64,000 bases of DNA from NCBI RefSeq assembly GCF_041146395.1, contig NC_090989.1, forward strand, positions 218,582,843 to 218,646,842. The letters run 5' to 3'. The stretch comes from Eulemur rufifrons (Eukaryota > Chordata > Mammalia > Primates > Lemuridae). The notes below the pieces were generated by a model. The model was not told the DNA's origin. It saw nothing but the letters and a program-made list of their open reading frames with translations, and made no database searches. Each line of letters opens with the position of its first letter. Within the stretch, counting starts at the first letter, position 1. Shown here piece after piece: positions 25,186 through 36,982 of this stretch. The translations under genes were made by a program, and so were the position numbers.

Positions 25186-25759
25186 AAGCTCTCTTTGATT
25201 TTCCAGTTGGCCCAGCTTATATGGTGGAACAGAGGACTCCATTGCACATAGGAACTTAAACATCCACAAGCCAACTTCTTTGTCAACTTACCAAAACTTC
25301 CACCATAATAATAACAACTGTGTCTTATGACAGATGCTCACAAAGCACATTTTTCACTATCTGTATTACTTGCCCATACTTTTTCACAGAGAAAAATACT
25401 TGGAAAAACAAGATTCTGAGTTTGCCTATTTTACCAGTCCTTACACATAATGTGTCACTATGCTGCCCTTGTTGGATGCTATAATTAATATGGACAACAT
25501 CTCCCATGGAATTTGTGGACTTACTTCTTGCCACCCTGGATTTACTTTTCTGAGGAACACTACATGTTTATCTCAGCTACACAGTCCCTCTTTTCACCTT
25601 TGGGAAGTACTAACTGCTAACCAGAGGAACCCAACCTGTGCCCTTCCCACCTCTATCTTTTATGACCTTTATTCAAGGTTTATTTTTAAACACAGCTCAG
25701 CTTGCATTCAAGACCTTCTATTTGTGATCCCAAACTTCCTTTTCCTCCTCAGTAGGGTA
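25186..25759. other. Unique intergenic sequence
   Basis: Nothing recognised. Confidence 0.4.
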
Positions 25760-26200
25760 TTTTAAAGCAAACCCCCAAATCACAGAAGTTTGTTTATAAA
25801 TATTTCACAATATATTTTGAAAAATTTCAAAAGACTTTGACATGCACAACTCCATTCTCATACTTAACAACTCCTTAACTAGTCCATGTTACATTTGCTT
25901 GATTATTTCATGAATTTAATTCTATATTTGAGTTGTTGAAATCAGGACATAAAGTCCAAGCCTAAAGCCCACACATTGTCAGTGATTATATTGGACATTG
26001 CTGAAACTTGCACTTGCTTTTCATCAAAATATCAAAATAAATTATTTTTATCATACATCTTTTTAGTTGTCTTATATTTCTCTTCCTTCGTTTAGCTCTC
26101 AGAATTTTTAAATACTTTTTATAAAATATCCTTCAGTTTGTTCTATTATCCAAGTTCTTAAAATATCCATTCTTCATTTGCTAGGCCTGCTCACTGGTTT
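25760..26200 (-). mobile_element. Old L1M 3' fragment
   Basis: 'ttaaagcaaacccccaaatcacag', 'ataaatatttcacaatatattttg', 'agtccatgttacatttgcttgattatttcatgaa' and 'aatcaggacataaagtccaag...cacacattg' follow, in order, an antisense old LINE 3' end (L1M/L1ME type). Confidence 0.5.
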
Positions 26201-26344
26201 CTTACGGTGATTTGTTATTTTTGACTCTGAATTCAACTTGGAGGAGGAGAATGTTTGCAATGGATGTCCTTTGTGCCCTCCAGGGTGGTTTGACATTTGC
26301 TTCTACAGGTTTCACCAGTTATGGGTTAGCTTTCATAGCAATTC

Positions 26345-26520
26345 CTTAGCTTGAAGTCCACATCTCCTAAGGGCAGTGTTCACCCAGACCCACACTTGCT
26401 CCTTGAAGAGTGGGAGTCCTGTTAGAAATGTAGAATCTTGAGCCCTACTGAATCAGGGCCTAAACATTAACAAGATCCCCAGGTGGTTTATATCCAGTTC
26501 AAGAAGCTCTACACTAGAGG
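26345..26520 (-). mobile_element. MER5A-type hAT MITE
   Basis: 'cctgttagaaatgtagaatcttgagccctactgaatcagggcctaaacattaacaagatccccaggtgg' is antisense MER5A in outline. The terminal 'ttcaagaagctctacact' is the decayed inverted repeat. Confidence 0.7.
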
Positions 26521-27999
26521 AATCTTCTTGGGTTCCAATTTCTAACAGATGAATCTATTTTTATCCACATCCCTGAGAAAAAAGCAGCATTCAGCTTCCT
26601 TCTTCAAGCAGGTAGGTAGAGTTTTTGATTCCCTATTTCAGAGACAGGGCTGGCCTTTGTGATTGCAGCTCATCAGGCACAGTGAGCCTGTGCCCTGGAC
26701 ATTCCTCCCCAGCTGGGCGTTGAAACCTCAGCCCTGTGGTGTATAAGCATTTCTATACTACCGTGAGCTCCTTGGCTTTGTCACACAAAAGAATCTGACA
26801 TTGTGTTCTCTCTTCACTTCTGGCACCTTTCTTTACATCAAAAATTTCTAGATATTTTTAAAAATTAATCACTTTATTCTTTAGCATTTACACGTTTTTG
26901 GAGAGTGGGGGAATCCTTTCTTGCTATCTCAGACTGCTCTATTAACAGGAAATCTAGATTCTAAAAGACTCAGCTCAGTGAAATTATGTGAGGTAGGGAG
27001 AGTAAGCAAAAGATATTAAAGAAAGACCATAGTTATTATTTAATTTTGATAAAATAATGCAGTAATATAGGCTTAATTATGGCTGTAAGTAAAATTAAAA
27101 TGCATAGAAATACCATCAAATTAACAGGAAGACAGGGAAGGGAGAGGAAGAGAAAGTTGATGAAGCTGGCAAAATTATTGAAAGGTAAAGAAGAGAAAAT
27201 AATAAAATGTGTTAAACAATAAGCAAATATAAAATGGTAAATAAGATGGAATGAATAATATCTGGTCTGTTAGTTATCTCAACAAATTTGAATATATTTA
27301 TATATCAAATAATCAGAATAGTGTTAAAAACAAAGAAAATTCAATATTTTGTTATTTTTAAGAATGACATATAAAACAACATGGTAAAGAAGAGTCAATA
27401 TTAAAAAATTGATAAAGATGTAACAGGCAAATATAAAACAGAAGCAAAAAACGAAGGAAAAAAATTCAGACAAAGCAGAATTCAAGGTTAGAATCATTAA
27501 AGAGGACTTCTGAAACAGGCGGGCCTTAGTTTTGGTTTGGTTGAGGGATGATACACCTGGGAAACTATCTTTGCTCTACTTAACTCTCTCTACATGCTAA
27601 GGAATACGCTAAGGCTGGTTTATGCCAGTTTGTTGTATTTGGCAAATATTCAGGAAAGGAGCCAGATTTTCTAAGCCTGGGTGGCCAGGGTAAAGGGAAT
27701 ATTCTCTCTCAAAATCTCAAGAGAAATGCTTACGCCATGTAGGTGGTATCAGTAACAACTTTATGCCCCTGCAGGAATTATGGGAGCCTGAGAAACAAGG
27801 GTCCTTCTGTGGTTGCTCCTGCTCCATGTAACCATGTTCAAAAGTTTTCTTATTCTTTCTCATTAAAGGAACTTTATACCCTCTCATTCTGTCTGATGGA
27901 ATCTTCCAGTCAATTGCATCACCATTTCATTTGCATTCCAAAGAGAAATAATAAAATAAAATGAGATGACATGAACTGACAACAAAGATTTCTGTTGTA
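26521..27999. other. Unassigned sequence
   Basis: 26.5-27.5 kb is AT-rich and may include unrecognisable old LINE. 27500-27960 has a more balanced composition bounded by AT-rich DNA, which suggests an unidentified insertion (an old LTR is possible). I found no terminal TG/CA pair with duplication. Confidence 0.35.
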
Positions 28000-28889
28000 T
28001 CAATAAATACAATGAAATGAAATTGATTTCTAAAGCAATAACATTATATATATTTTAAAATGGATGAAAAATATCATTTTAAACAACTCATGTCAAATAA
28101 ATTAAAATCAAGTTATAAAATATCTAGAAAAATAAATGATGAAGCATCATGTATCAGAACCTATGGAAGAATCCCTGAAATAGGATTCAATTATACCCAT
28201 AGTCTTTAACTAGCTATATTATTAAGACCTAAAGAATAAAAACAAATTAATTGTACCCATATAAACATGTTAAAAGCATTTAGAAAGTAGAAGTCAATGG
28301 ACTAAAAATAGAGAAAAAAAGAACTATTATGTTAATCCAAGAACCATTTCTTTTATAAAAGTTAAACATAAATAGATTTGGCTTTAGGTGAAAAAAAAAG
28401 AAAAAAGGTAGAAAAAATTTTTAAGAAATGATAAAGATGGACTAAGATAACATTTTGGTTAATTCTATGCAATTTTTTTAACTTAAATTAATGTTGAAAG
28501 AAATTGATAATGATGATAGGTTAATTTACCAAAACTAAACTTGAAACCTAAAATCAAAGCAAATCACTTACCACAGGGAAAAAAAATGATAAAGTTTTCC
28601 AAGGGCTACCTCCTCCAATAAAGCAATGGACCAGAAAGTTCAATAGGTGAATTCTACCAAATAATTAACAAATAGAAAACTCTAATGCTATTAAAGTTGT
28701 TCTAGAGCATAAAAAATGAATAAAAGATTGAAAAGCTTTATATTTTTAAAAATCTTTTTATGAAGTCAACATAACTTTAAAACTGAAATGGGACAATAAA
28801 ATCTATAGACCAATCATACTTATGAATGTTAATGCAAATGTCTAAATAAAATGTTAGCAAATGGACATGTGAGACAAGTTGCGTAAATA

Positions 28890-29799
28890 CAGTCAGGTGC
28901 CATCTAATTATGTTTTGGTCAACAATAGACAGCATATATGATGGTGGTACCATAAGATTATAATGGAGCTGAAAAATTCCTATTGCCTAGCATTTATTAT
29001 ACTATAGTTTTAATAATTATTTTAGAGTGTACTCCTTCCTACTTATTAGAAAAAATATTAACTGTAAAACAGCCACAGGCAGGTCTTTCAGGAGGTATTC
29101 CAGAAGAAGGCATTATCCTAGGAGATGACAAATCCGTGTGGGTTACTGCCCCTGAAGACCTTCCAGTGGTATAATGATATTGATCATCCTCACCCTGTGT
29201 CAACCTAGGCTAATTGGTTTGCCTAGGATTTAGAATTTAACAAAAGAGTTTAAAAAGTGAAAAAAATACAAAATTCTTACCACAGAAGAGTCAAAAAGTT
29301 AAAGAAATTAAAGAGTTTATAAAGTAAAGCAAAAAAGTTACAGTAAGCTAAGGTTAATTTATTATTGAAGAAAGAAAATTTTGTTTTATAAATTTAGTGT
29401 AGCCTGTGTACAGTGTTTACAAAGTCTATATTAGTGTTCAATAATATCCCAGGCCTTCACATTCACTCACTGACCCACCCAAAGCAAATTCTAGTCCTGC
29501 AAGCTCTACTCATGGTAATTACTCTAGGTGTACAATTTTTTATCTTTTATATCTTATTTTTACTGTACCTTTTCTATGTTTGATATGCAAATACCACTGT
29601 GTTCCAATTGCCCACGGCATTCAGTACAATAACCTACAGTACAGGAGCAATGGGCTATACCACATAGCCTCGGTGTGTAGTGGGCTACATCGTCCCGCTT
29701 TGTGTAAGTCCACTCTGTGATGTTTGCATAATGACAAAATCACCTAACGATGCATTTCTCAGAACGAACGTATCCCCATCATTAAGTGATGTGTAACTG
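28890..29799. mobile_element. Complete Tigger-type non-autonomous DNA transposon
   Basis: 910 bp bounded by inverted ends: left cagtcaggtgccatct, right complementary end ...gatgtgtaactg. It is flanked on both sides by TA (28888-28889 and 29800-29801), as pogo/Tigger elements leave. Internal wording ('ggtcaacaatagacagcatatatgatggtgg...cataagattataatgg', 'cagccacaggcaggtctttcaggaggtattccagaagaaggc', 'cctaacgatgcatttctcagaacg') agrees with what I recall as Tigger7 or a close relative. The name would need a library check. No transposase is intact. Confidence 0.85.
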
Positions 29800-29962
29800 T
29801 AACATGAAATCCATTACTATAATGAAGCAGAAGAATAAATTGAAGGAGTAGGAGTCTATGACATGAGTATTTTCATGGATGCGGAAAAGATTTGAACTAA
29901 GTTTAATATTTATTTTGTTAAAAATTTAATAAAATGTGAATAATTAGACATTTAATGAGAGA

Positions 29963-29993
29963 GTGTGTGTGTGTGTGTATGTGTGTGTGTGTG
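29963..29993. repeat. (GT)n microsatellite with one interruption
   Basis: GT run interrupted once by AT at about 29979-29980. Confidence 0.9.
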
Positions 29994-30240
29994 ATATATT
30001 CAACATCAACCTCACTCTCAAAGCACTGGAATCATTCTTAAGTCAGCAATAGGACTTTTAAATAATAGTGAGTTTGGCTATTTGGACAAAATATCCAGCT
30101 AGTACGATAATATGATAGAGAAAATATTTAAAACATCACCTTAAAAGCATTAAACATATTCCAAGGAAGTGGTGAATTTTCAGAAAAAATTCTAGAGGAA
30201 AATCTGAACTCAGAAAGTCTGAATGCTGGAGAGGTAAGTG

Positions 30241-30699
30241 AATACCTGAACACCAAAGTTGTTATTACCCTGAATGAACTTTCCCACTTTAGGTAGTCTT
30301 GTTTTCAGTTTTATGGCCATTTTAAGGGAGCAGATTCCAAGGCTCAGAGCCTGTCCAAAGTGAGGAGTCTCTTTGAAGATTGTCTCTACATGTTAAGTTG
30401 TCGTTACAGAGGAATATACCCTCAAGGTAAAAGAATACCAAAATCAATGTGTCCTTTTTCTCCTGTCACCTCTGGATTTTGGGAAAGATGTCTTTCGTGG
30501 TGATCAGACCAAGGGGTGAGAGTGGGAAAAAGACAACAAAAAAGTCCCTGAGAAGCTGTGGCTACAGGTCAGCTCCTTGCACAGTTGCAGACTGAATATT
30601 TAAACAATGGTGGTCCAGGGAACCTCAAGACATGAACTTGGTTTCACTTTCCTGAGAGAAACAAATGTCAGTGCTCTTTTTTTTGGGAGGGAGAGGAGG
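30241..30699. other. Unassigned sequence
   Basis: It lies between two old L1 stretches and could be the 5' untranslated part of the downstream one. Not recognisable on its own. Confidence 0.35.
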
Positions 30700-31106
30700 A
30701 TTCTAAAAATAATTTTTAAAGGTATTGATCTGCTCATGAAGATAACCAGACATGATAGGAAAACAGGTTCTATGACCAAGAACAAGTAAAAACAATAAAC
30801 AGCCTAGTAGGTCTTCTCAGACTTCTGATATTAGAATCATCTAACATAGACCGTAAGAAATATTGTTTAACATATTTAAAGAAATGATCTAAAAGTGTGA
30901 AAATGTCTAGAAAGAAATCTATAAAAAGGGACATAGCTGATTTGATAAAAAACTAAATAAGACTTCTAGAAATGAAGATTATTATATCTGAAATTTAAAA
31001 TTCAATGGATGTGATAGGCAGCTTCTGGCACAACTGAAGAGAGACTAGATTAAATAGAAATTAGATTATAAGAAATGCAGTACAGAGAGATTGAAAAATA
31101 TATTTA

Positions 31107-31335
31107 CTGTTTTGTCATTATTCCTTAAACAATACATGCAGTATAAGAACTATTTATATAGTATTTACATTGTATTAGGTATTATAAATAATCTAGAAAT
31201 GGTTTAAATTATACAGGAGCATGTGCATAGGTTATATGTAAATACTATGCCATTTATGTAAACAATTTATCTATGGATTTTTCTACTTAAGGGGGCTCCT
31301 GGAACCAATCTCCTATGGATGCTGATGGACGACTG
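31107..31335. mobile_element. Tigger3/4-like DNA transposon fragment
   Basis: 'gtcattattccttaaacaatacatgcag', 'ggtattataaataatctagaaatggtttaaattatac' and the end 'gggctcctggaaccaatctcctatggatgctgatggacgactg' followed by TA (31336-31337) follow one terminus of a Tigger family. Only this end is present. Confidence 0.7.
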
Positions 31336-32291
31336 TATAGAGTAGAGATAAGAAAAATATTCAAGATAGAGTGAGAAGGTCTAACATCTATCTGGAATCA
31401 CAGAAATAAAGAAAATAGCATAAGTAAAATTTGAAAATACTAACTGATAGATAATGAAAATACTACATATCAAAATTTGTAGGATACAGCTGAAATTTTA
31501 TATATGTATATACACACACATATATAGCCTTCATTGTATACATTAAAAATGAAGACTGACATAAATTTAATAAGTATTTACTTCACAAAATTAGAGAATG
31601 ATCAGCAAAATAAAGCCCCAAACAATGGAAGACTGGATATAATAAAAATAAAAAGAGTAATTTGTTAAATAAAAAAAATACAGTAAAGGAACCACAATGT
31701 GAAAAGATGGTCCTTTGAAATGATTCAAATATTGGAAAACATCTGGTGAGATAATCAATAAAAAAGAAATAAGTCATAAATAACCAATATGAAAAAAGTA
31801 TCACCACTACAGAAACTAGAGACATTAAAAAATTAAAAGATATTAGAAGCAACTTTATCTCATATATACATTTTGAAAATTTAGATAAAATGGTCGAATT
31901 CCTAAAAAATTCCAAGAAAAATATTTTTAAGAACTGAATAAAGCTGTCACCATTAAAGAAATTGAGAAAATAATTAAAAATCTTTCTATAATCCACAACA
32001 AAAATCCTAAGCACAGATGGTTTCACCAAAGAGTTCAAGTAGACATTCAATGAAGCAAAAATTCTAACCTATACAAACTCTTCCAACCAAAAAAAAAAAA
32101 AAAAAGAAAGCAAGCAATTATATTCTGTTATAGTCTCCTATGATACTCTGAAGGTAGCATAATCTGGATTCCAAATCTTAAAACAAATTGTGAAAAGAAT
32201 ATTCCAGACCAACTTTACTTATTAACATAGATATAAAAATCCTAAACAAAATATTAGCAAATTGAATTCAGTAATATACATCTTTCTATCT

Positions 32292-32736
32292 TGTTAAATA
32301 GAATTTATTGGAGGCCATGAATTTGGACTAAGCTGCTGCACTAGGCCCCAGTAGGTCAAACCAACATGGAGTCACTCATGCTAAAGTTCCACATCTCCAG
32401 ACTGAAACTAAGTTGTTTATCTGACCTTCCAGGAAATCAGGGGAAAGGTGAGAGCCAAATCTCCAACAAGCGAGTTTTAGCTGGCATAATGAGAAAGTCC
32501 TCTTTGAGTTAACCCTTCCAAGGAAAGTAAGCTTAAGTAACCAGATGTCAACCGATCTGCTGTTGGTATTGTGCTGTTTCCTTGTTCTTGCTCAAGCTAC
32601 CTTATAAACGCTGACTGTACTGCCATGCCCATCAGAGTGCCTTGTCCAAATCTTTCAATGAGATGTTGCCTGATTCGTATATCTCTAATAAAAGCCAATT
32701 AGATCTTTAAACTTGTTAAAAGTTTGTTTTCCAGCA
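32292..32736 (+). mobile_element. Solo LTR of an ERV1-type endogenous retrovirus
   Basis: A 445-bp block begins TG and ends CA, flanked by the 4-bp duplication ATCT (32288-32291 and 32737-32740); that length is usual for class I (gammaretrovirus-like) ERVs. A polyadenylation signal AATAAA sits near the 3' end ('ctctaataaaagccaatt'). L1 sequence continues on both sides. No internal retroviral genes are present, so the provirus has been reduced to one LTR by recombination. I suspect a MER34-like family, but that name is a guess. Confidence 0.8.
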
Positions 32737-34240
32737 ATCTCTATTTCTATCTCTATACATCATCACTTAGTTGGGTTTATTCCAAGAAAGCAAGATTAAT
32801 CTAATATTATAAAATTAGTTATTGTCGTTCATCACATTAACAGATAATAAGAAAAAATAATCTTATGATAATATCAGTTCATGCTGTATAGCATTTGATA
32901 AAATTCAATGTCCATCCAGGATTAAAAACTCTTAGGGAACTAATAATAAAAGGGAAGATCCTTAACCTGATAAAGGTTATATATCTGTAAAGTTACAATA
33001 ATGACTAGACTTATTCTGAAGTATTTAAGGCTTTCCCTCAGAAAAAAAGATATCCACTATTAAAACCAAAAAATCAAATGTACACTAAAAACTTCTATTA
33101 AGCATTGTACTGGAGAACATAACCAGTCTAGTAAGACATAAAAAAGAGATAAAACATATACAGAATGGAAAAGAAGAAAACAAATGAAAATATCATATTG
33201 AACAAAATGATATAATTGTATAAAGTAGAAAAATGAATAAAATCCATAGATAAATTATTAGAAGTAATATCCAAAAAAGATCACACATGGAAGTCAATTA
33301 TATTACATATATCAATAAAACTAGAAAATGCAATTTTAAGAAATATAATTTACAATAATTTAAAAGTATTACCAATAAAAAATATAGCAAAAGTATGTAT
33401 TAATATTTTGCATAAATTTCTAAATTTTGTTGAGAGAAATTAAAGAAATCTAAATAAATGAAGAGTGGTACTATGTTCATGGATGAGAAGACCCAGTTTT
33501 ATAAAGATATCCCTTAATTAAAATATATAATCAATACAAGCCTAATCAAAATCTCTACAGTTTTTTGTTAAAAAATAAATTTACAAACTAATTTTACGAT
33601 TTATATTGAAATACAAAGTACCAATAATATTCCAGACCTCTGAGAGAACAAACTGTGAGGCTTCTTTTATCAGATATTAGGAATTTTTACAATGATAGAA
33701 CAATTTAAAGGCTGTGGTATTAGCATCAGGACAGATAAATCTTTGCAGCAGAATAGAGAGCTCAGATACATGAACACATTTATGAACAGTTTATTTTAAC
33801 AAGCTCACATAATAGAGCAGTGCAGAAAGAAAATTTTTTTAATAATTGATACTGGAAAAATTTTGTCTCTCCAGGGGAAAAAAATTAATTGGACATCTGC
33901 CTCACACCATTTAGAAAAATCAAAATCAGGTAGATAGCAAATATAAATGTGAAAAGTGGAATGATATCTTTTACAAGATAACATAAGACAATATCTTCAT
34001 TATTGGAAGGCTAAAGAAAGATTTCTCAAATAGGACACCAAAAATCGTTAATAATAACATAAGATATTGATATGTCAAAATTAACTATGTCAAAATTAAT
34101 TATGTCAAAATTAACTACTATTGTGGTCCGAAGTTATCATTAAGAGAGTAAAAAGACAAAACACAAAAGAGATATATTTGCAACCCATATAGAAAATAGA
34201 TAAAGACTATATATCTTATACAAATTGTGGCACTTTACAC

Positions 34241-34599
34241 ATACTTTTCAACATCATCCTCTTCATTTAAACAGTACCTCTTGGAGATATTTTGATGTTT
34301 AAATGCATAATTCCAAACCTGTATCTGAAACCAGTGTTGTTTATTTTTGCCTTTCTATCTCTGTTCTTGATATTTTTCCATCAGATGTTCTACCTTTTCT
34401 TGGGTGGCTTAAGTTTAGTTAGTATTCTTTAGTGTGCTCTAGAATTACTCATACACCTACACATAATGGTCCATAAAATATAAAATATAAAAAACACAAT
34501 TGTTAAATTTTTTGGTTAAAATCTATAGTTATATCTTTATTCTCATTTTATATATTTATTTAATAATGTAGCTATTGATTTGAAAACACAAAAAGTAGC
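34241..34599. other. Unassigned sequence
   Basis: AT-rich; no clear family. Confidence 0.4.
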
Positions 34600-34825
34600 T
34601 AATATGATAGGGCTTATGATATACTTCTTGGTATTCTAAGTGCTTTACATGTATTAACTTATTTCAGTACTAATAGGAACATTCTAATGTATGTGCTATT
34701 ACCAAATTCATTTTATGAAGATATTTAGATAAACCAATGCTGATCACTTTTGTAAGAACAGAGATTTGAAGCCAGGCAGTTTGGCTCCAGAGATTATGCC
34801 CTTTGCCATGATGTGCCACTATGTA
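34600..34825 (-). mobile_element. MIR SINE
   Basis: 'ctaagtgctttacatgtattaacttatttcagtac' and 'gagatttgaagccaggcagtttggctccagagattatgccc' are antisense MIR wording at the two expected ends, with a decayed middle. Confidence 0.75.
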
Positions 34826-34929
34826 AATATGCTAGGAATTCACATAGCAAAAGGAGTGTATACAGGGAAAAGTAGCTTCCTTCTAGTTCCTCTTCTCAGA
34901 GGTGACCACTATTTCCAAATTCTACTTAT

Positions 34930-35285
34930 TTTTGTCTTACCCAGTTTGGGCTTCTATAACAGAATACCACATACTGGGTGGTATTTTGACATTTATTTCT
35001 CAGTTCTGGAGGCTGGAAAGCCCAAGATTAAGGTGCCAGCAGCTTCAGTGTCTGGTGAGGGCATTCTACTTGGTTTCCTTCTAAGAGAGAAACAGAAATT
35101 TCATGTCTCTTCCTTTTTTTTTGTATAAGGGTACTAATCCCATCATGAGGGCCCCACCCTCATGAACTACTCTAACCCTAATTACCTCTCAAAGGCCTTA
35201 CCTCCAAATACCTTTATACTGGGGATTAGGGCATCAACGTATGAATTAGAGAGGGACACAGTCAATCCATAGTACCTTCCAAAAG
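34930..35285 (-). mobile_element. MaLR-type LTR (MST/MLT1-like)
   Basis: The antisense wording 'tttgggcttctataacagaataccacatactgggtgg', 'atttctcagttctggaggctggaaagcccaagattaagg', 'taagggtactaatcccatcatgagggcccc' and 'ctaattacctctcaaaggccttacctcc' follows an ERVL-MaLR LTR read backwards. It is a non-coding LTR only. Confidence 0.75.
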
Positions 35286-35319
35286 ATTCTATGCTTAATT
35301 AGCATAAATTTGTATTTAT

Positions 35320-36600
35320 CTATCTATCTTTTTATAATAGGCAAAGAACACAGAAAACATAAAAGAAAAGATATATTTGAATATGTAGACAATTTTAAAA
35401 ATTGTCTGGATGAAGATACCATTTTAAAATGCCAAAAGGTAACCAGTAAATGGGAAAAATGAAATGCACATGACAGATACATTGTAAATATCTTCATTAT
35501 ATAAAGAATTGCTACAAAGTAATAATTGGAGGGAAAAAACAAAATAACAAAACAAGGGACAAAATATATGACAAAACAATTTAGAAATCAAAGAAACTCA
35601 AAAGAGACGTATTTATAAAGATGGTTTTTGAAGTGTTATTTGAAGATGATCTTTACAGTCTCATTGGAAATGGATAAAATCTGTCAGCAACTTGGATATG
35701 CATCATTGGGGAATAGTATGTTATTAAATATACAATTATTTCTTTAAAAAGGAAAGAAAAGAATGAGTTAAAGCTAGCTGTTTTGACATAGAAGAATATG
35801 CCTGTTATACTGTTAAATGACAAAAGCAATTTGAATAATGTGTGTTAGATCAGTGGTCCCCACCCTTTTTGGCACCAGGGACTGGTTTCATGGAAGACAA
35901 TATTTCCATGGACTCGGGGGTGGGGGCGATGGTTCAGGATGATTCAAGTGCATTACACTTATTGTGCAGTCAACCTGTCTGCTAATGATAATCTGTATTT
36001 GCAGCCACTCCCCAGCACTAGCATCACCACCTCAGCTCCACTACAGATCATCAGGCATCAGATCCTCATAAGTAGCAGATAGCCTAAATCCCTTGCATGT
36101 GCAGTGTATGTTAATAGTAGGGATCATGCTCCTATGAGAATGTAATGCCATTGCTGATCTTACAGCAGGCGGAGCTTATGCAGTGATGTGAGAGATGGGG
36201 GGTGGCTGTAAATACAGATGAAGCTTCCCTGCCTCCCCTGCTGCTCACTTCCTGCTATGTGCCTTGTTCCTAACAGGCCACTGACTGGTCTGCAGCCCAG
36301 GGGTTGGGGACCACAGTATTAGATGATTCCGATTTTTTCATAAAAAACCAAATCTGTGAACTAAAAGACTTCTACATGGATATATATATTGGTAAGAGTT
36401 TATGGACGTGCAGAAAGTTACACACCAGGCTGCTATTAGGGATCACTTGTCACAATGGCATGACAAGTAGGTCAGTCATTGGAAGGAGGAGGGTGAGAAT
36501 AATTTCATTCCATACATATTGGTTTTGTGTTATTACAAGGATCATATATTTGTATTCTTAATGTATGTATGCTAATAAAAAAATAAAGTACACAAAGACT
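35320..36600 (+). mobile_element. Old L1M 3' end, split by a Charlie-type element
   Basis: The left part resembles the ORF2 C-terminal and 3' region ('atcttcattatataaagaattgctacaaagtaataa', 'gttatactgttaaatgacaaaagcaa'). The right part after 36324 continues with 'tttcataaaaaaccaaatctgtg' and ends near 'aataaaaaaataaag'. It overlaps in L1 position with the end of the 30.7-34.2 kb copy, so it is a separate element. Confidence 0.55.
35851..36316. mobile_element. Complete Charlie-type hAT MITE
   Basis: 466 bp with ends cagtggtcccc and ggggaccacag (inverted copies with one mismatch). The flanking 8-bp duplication is tgttagat (35843-35850) and tattagat (36317-36324), 7 of 8 identical. Internal wording ('ttggcaccagggactggtttcatggaagac', 'ggttcaggatgattcaagtgcatt', 'ttcctaacaggccactgactggtctgcagc') is a known hAT-Charlie MITE type whose family name I do not assert. 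Non-coding. Confidence 0.88.
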
Positions 36601-36928
36601 CTTATTCTAGAAGTGTTTGATCAGTTAACTGCAAATAAACTGAGTTTGCAAATTAATTGAAGGACTTCTTTGAGTGAAACATGCAGTTGAATTATCCACC
36701 CAGCTGAACTAGTAGTGACAGTGAAGTGAAAATCTGCAACGTGCTACATGAAATATGCAACAAAATAGTAAATGAATTTAGATTATTTTGTTCATTCATA
36801 ATTAATGATTAATACATGACATTATCAATTTTTAAATATTGCGATCACTCAGGTCAGTAGACTTGATTAAATATTTTTTATGTTTATTTGTATTTCCATA
36901 AACTTGTGAAAATACTGGGATCTAGTTT
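36601..36928. other. Unique sequence left of the full-length L1
   Basis: Nothing recognised. With 44475 onward it forms the pre-insertion locus. Confidence 0.45.
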
Positions 36929-36944
36929 CCTTCATGCAGTTTCT

Positions 36945-36958
36945 TTTTTTTTTTTTTT
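36945..36958 (-). other. Terminal poly(A) of the L1
   Basis: Fourteen T on the plus strand directly abut the target-site duplication. Confidence 0.9.
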
Positions 36959-36982
36959 CCAAAGCAAACAAGCACATATGCA
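36959..36982 (-). other. 24-nt segment between two A-rich tracts (possible 3' transduction)
   Basis: Read in L1 sense, an A-rich tract with several AATAAA words (37036-36983) is followed by the non-repetitive tgcatatgtgcttgtttgct and ttgg, then by the terminal poly(A) and the target duplication. An L1 transcript that ran past its own poly(A) into flanking DNA leaves this layout. Alternatively the 24 nt are part of this subfamily's normal end, with the upstream AATAAA driving cleavage after it. Confidence 0.55.

Larger units (their letters stand above)
28000..30240 (+). mobile_element. Ancient L1 ORF2 fragment split by a Tigger element
   Basis: Decayed reverse-transcriptase-region wording: 'gaattctaccaaataattaacaaa', 'atctatagaccaatcatacttatgaatgttaatgcaaa', 'taaataaaatgttagcaaat' (the tract coding for [12 protein letters not shown] residues in L1). 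The element is cut at 28889 and resumes after 29800. No open frame remains. Confidence 0.6.
30700..34240 (+). mobile_element. Ancient L1M-type LINE with nested insertions
   Basis: ORF1-like wording runs from about 30700 to 31090 ('aaatgaagattattatatctgaaatttaaaattcaatggatg', 'caactgaagagagac'). ORF2-like wording runs from about 31880 to 33960, including 'cagaccaactttacttattaacatagatataaaaatcctaaacaaaatattagcaaa' and 'gggtttattccaagaaagcaagatt' on either side of an LTR. Everything is broken by stops and indels. It hosts a Tigger fragment (31107-31335) and a solo LTR (32292-32736), so it predates both. Part may belong to a HAL1-like relative. Confidence 0.65.

Noticed and set aside
31583..32050. 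155-aa minus-strand open frame
   Set aside because: It lies antisense to decayed, AT-rich L1; hydrophobic F/L/I composition comes from A-rich DNA read backwards.
30700..36600. One single continuous L1 from 30.7 to 36.6 kb
   Set aside because: The 35.3-kb part repeats L1 positions already covered by the end of the 30.7-34.2 kb copy, so at least two elements are present.
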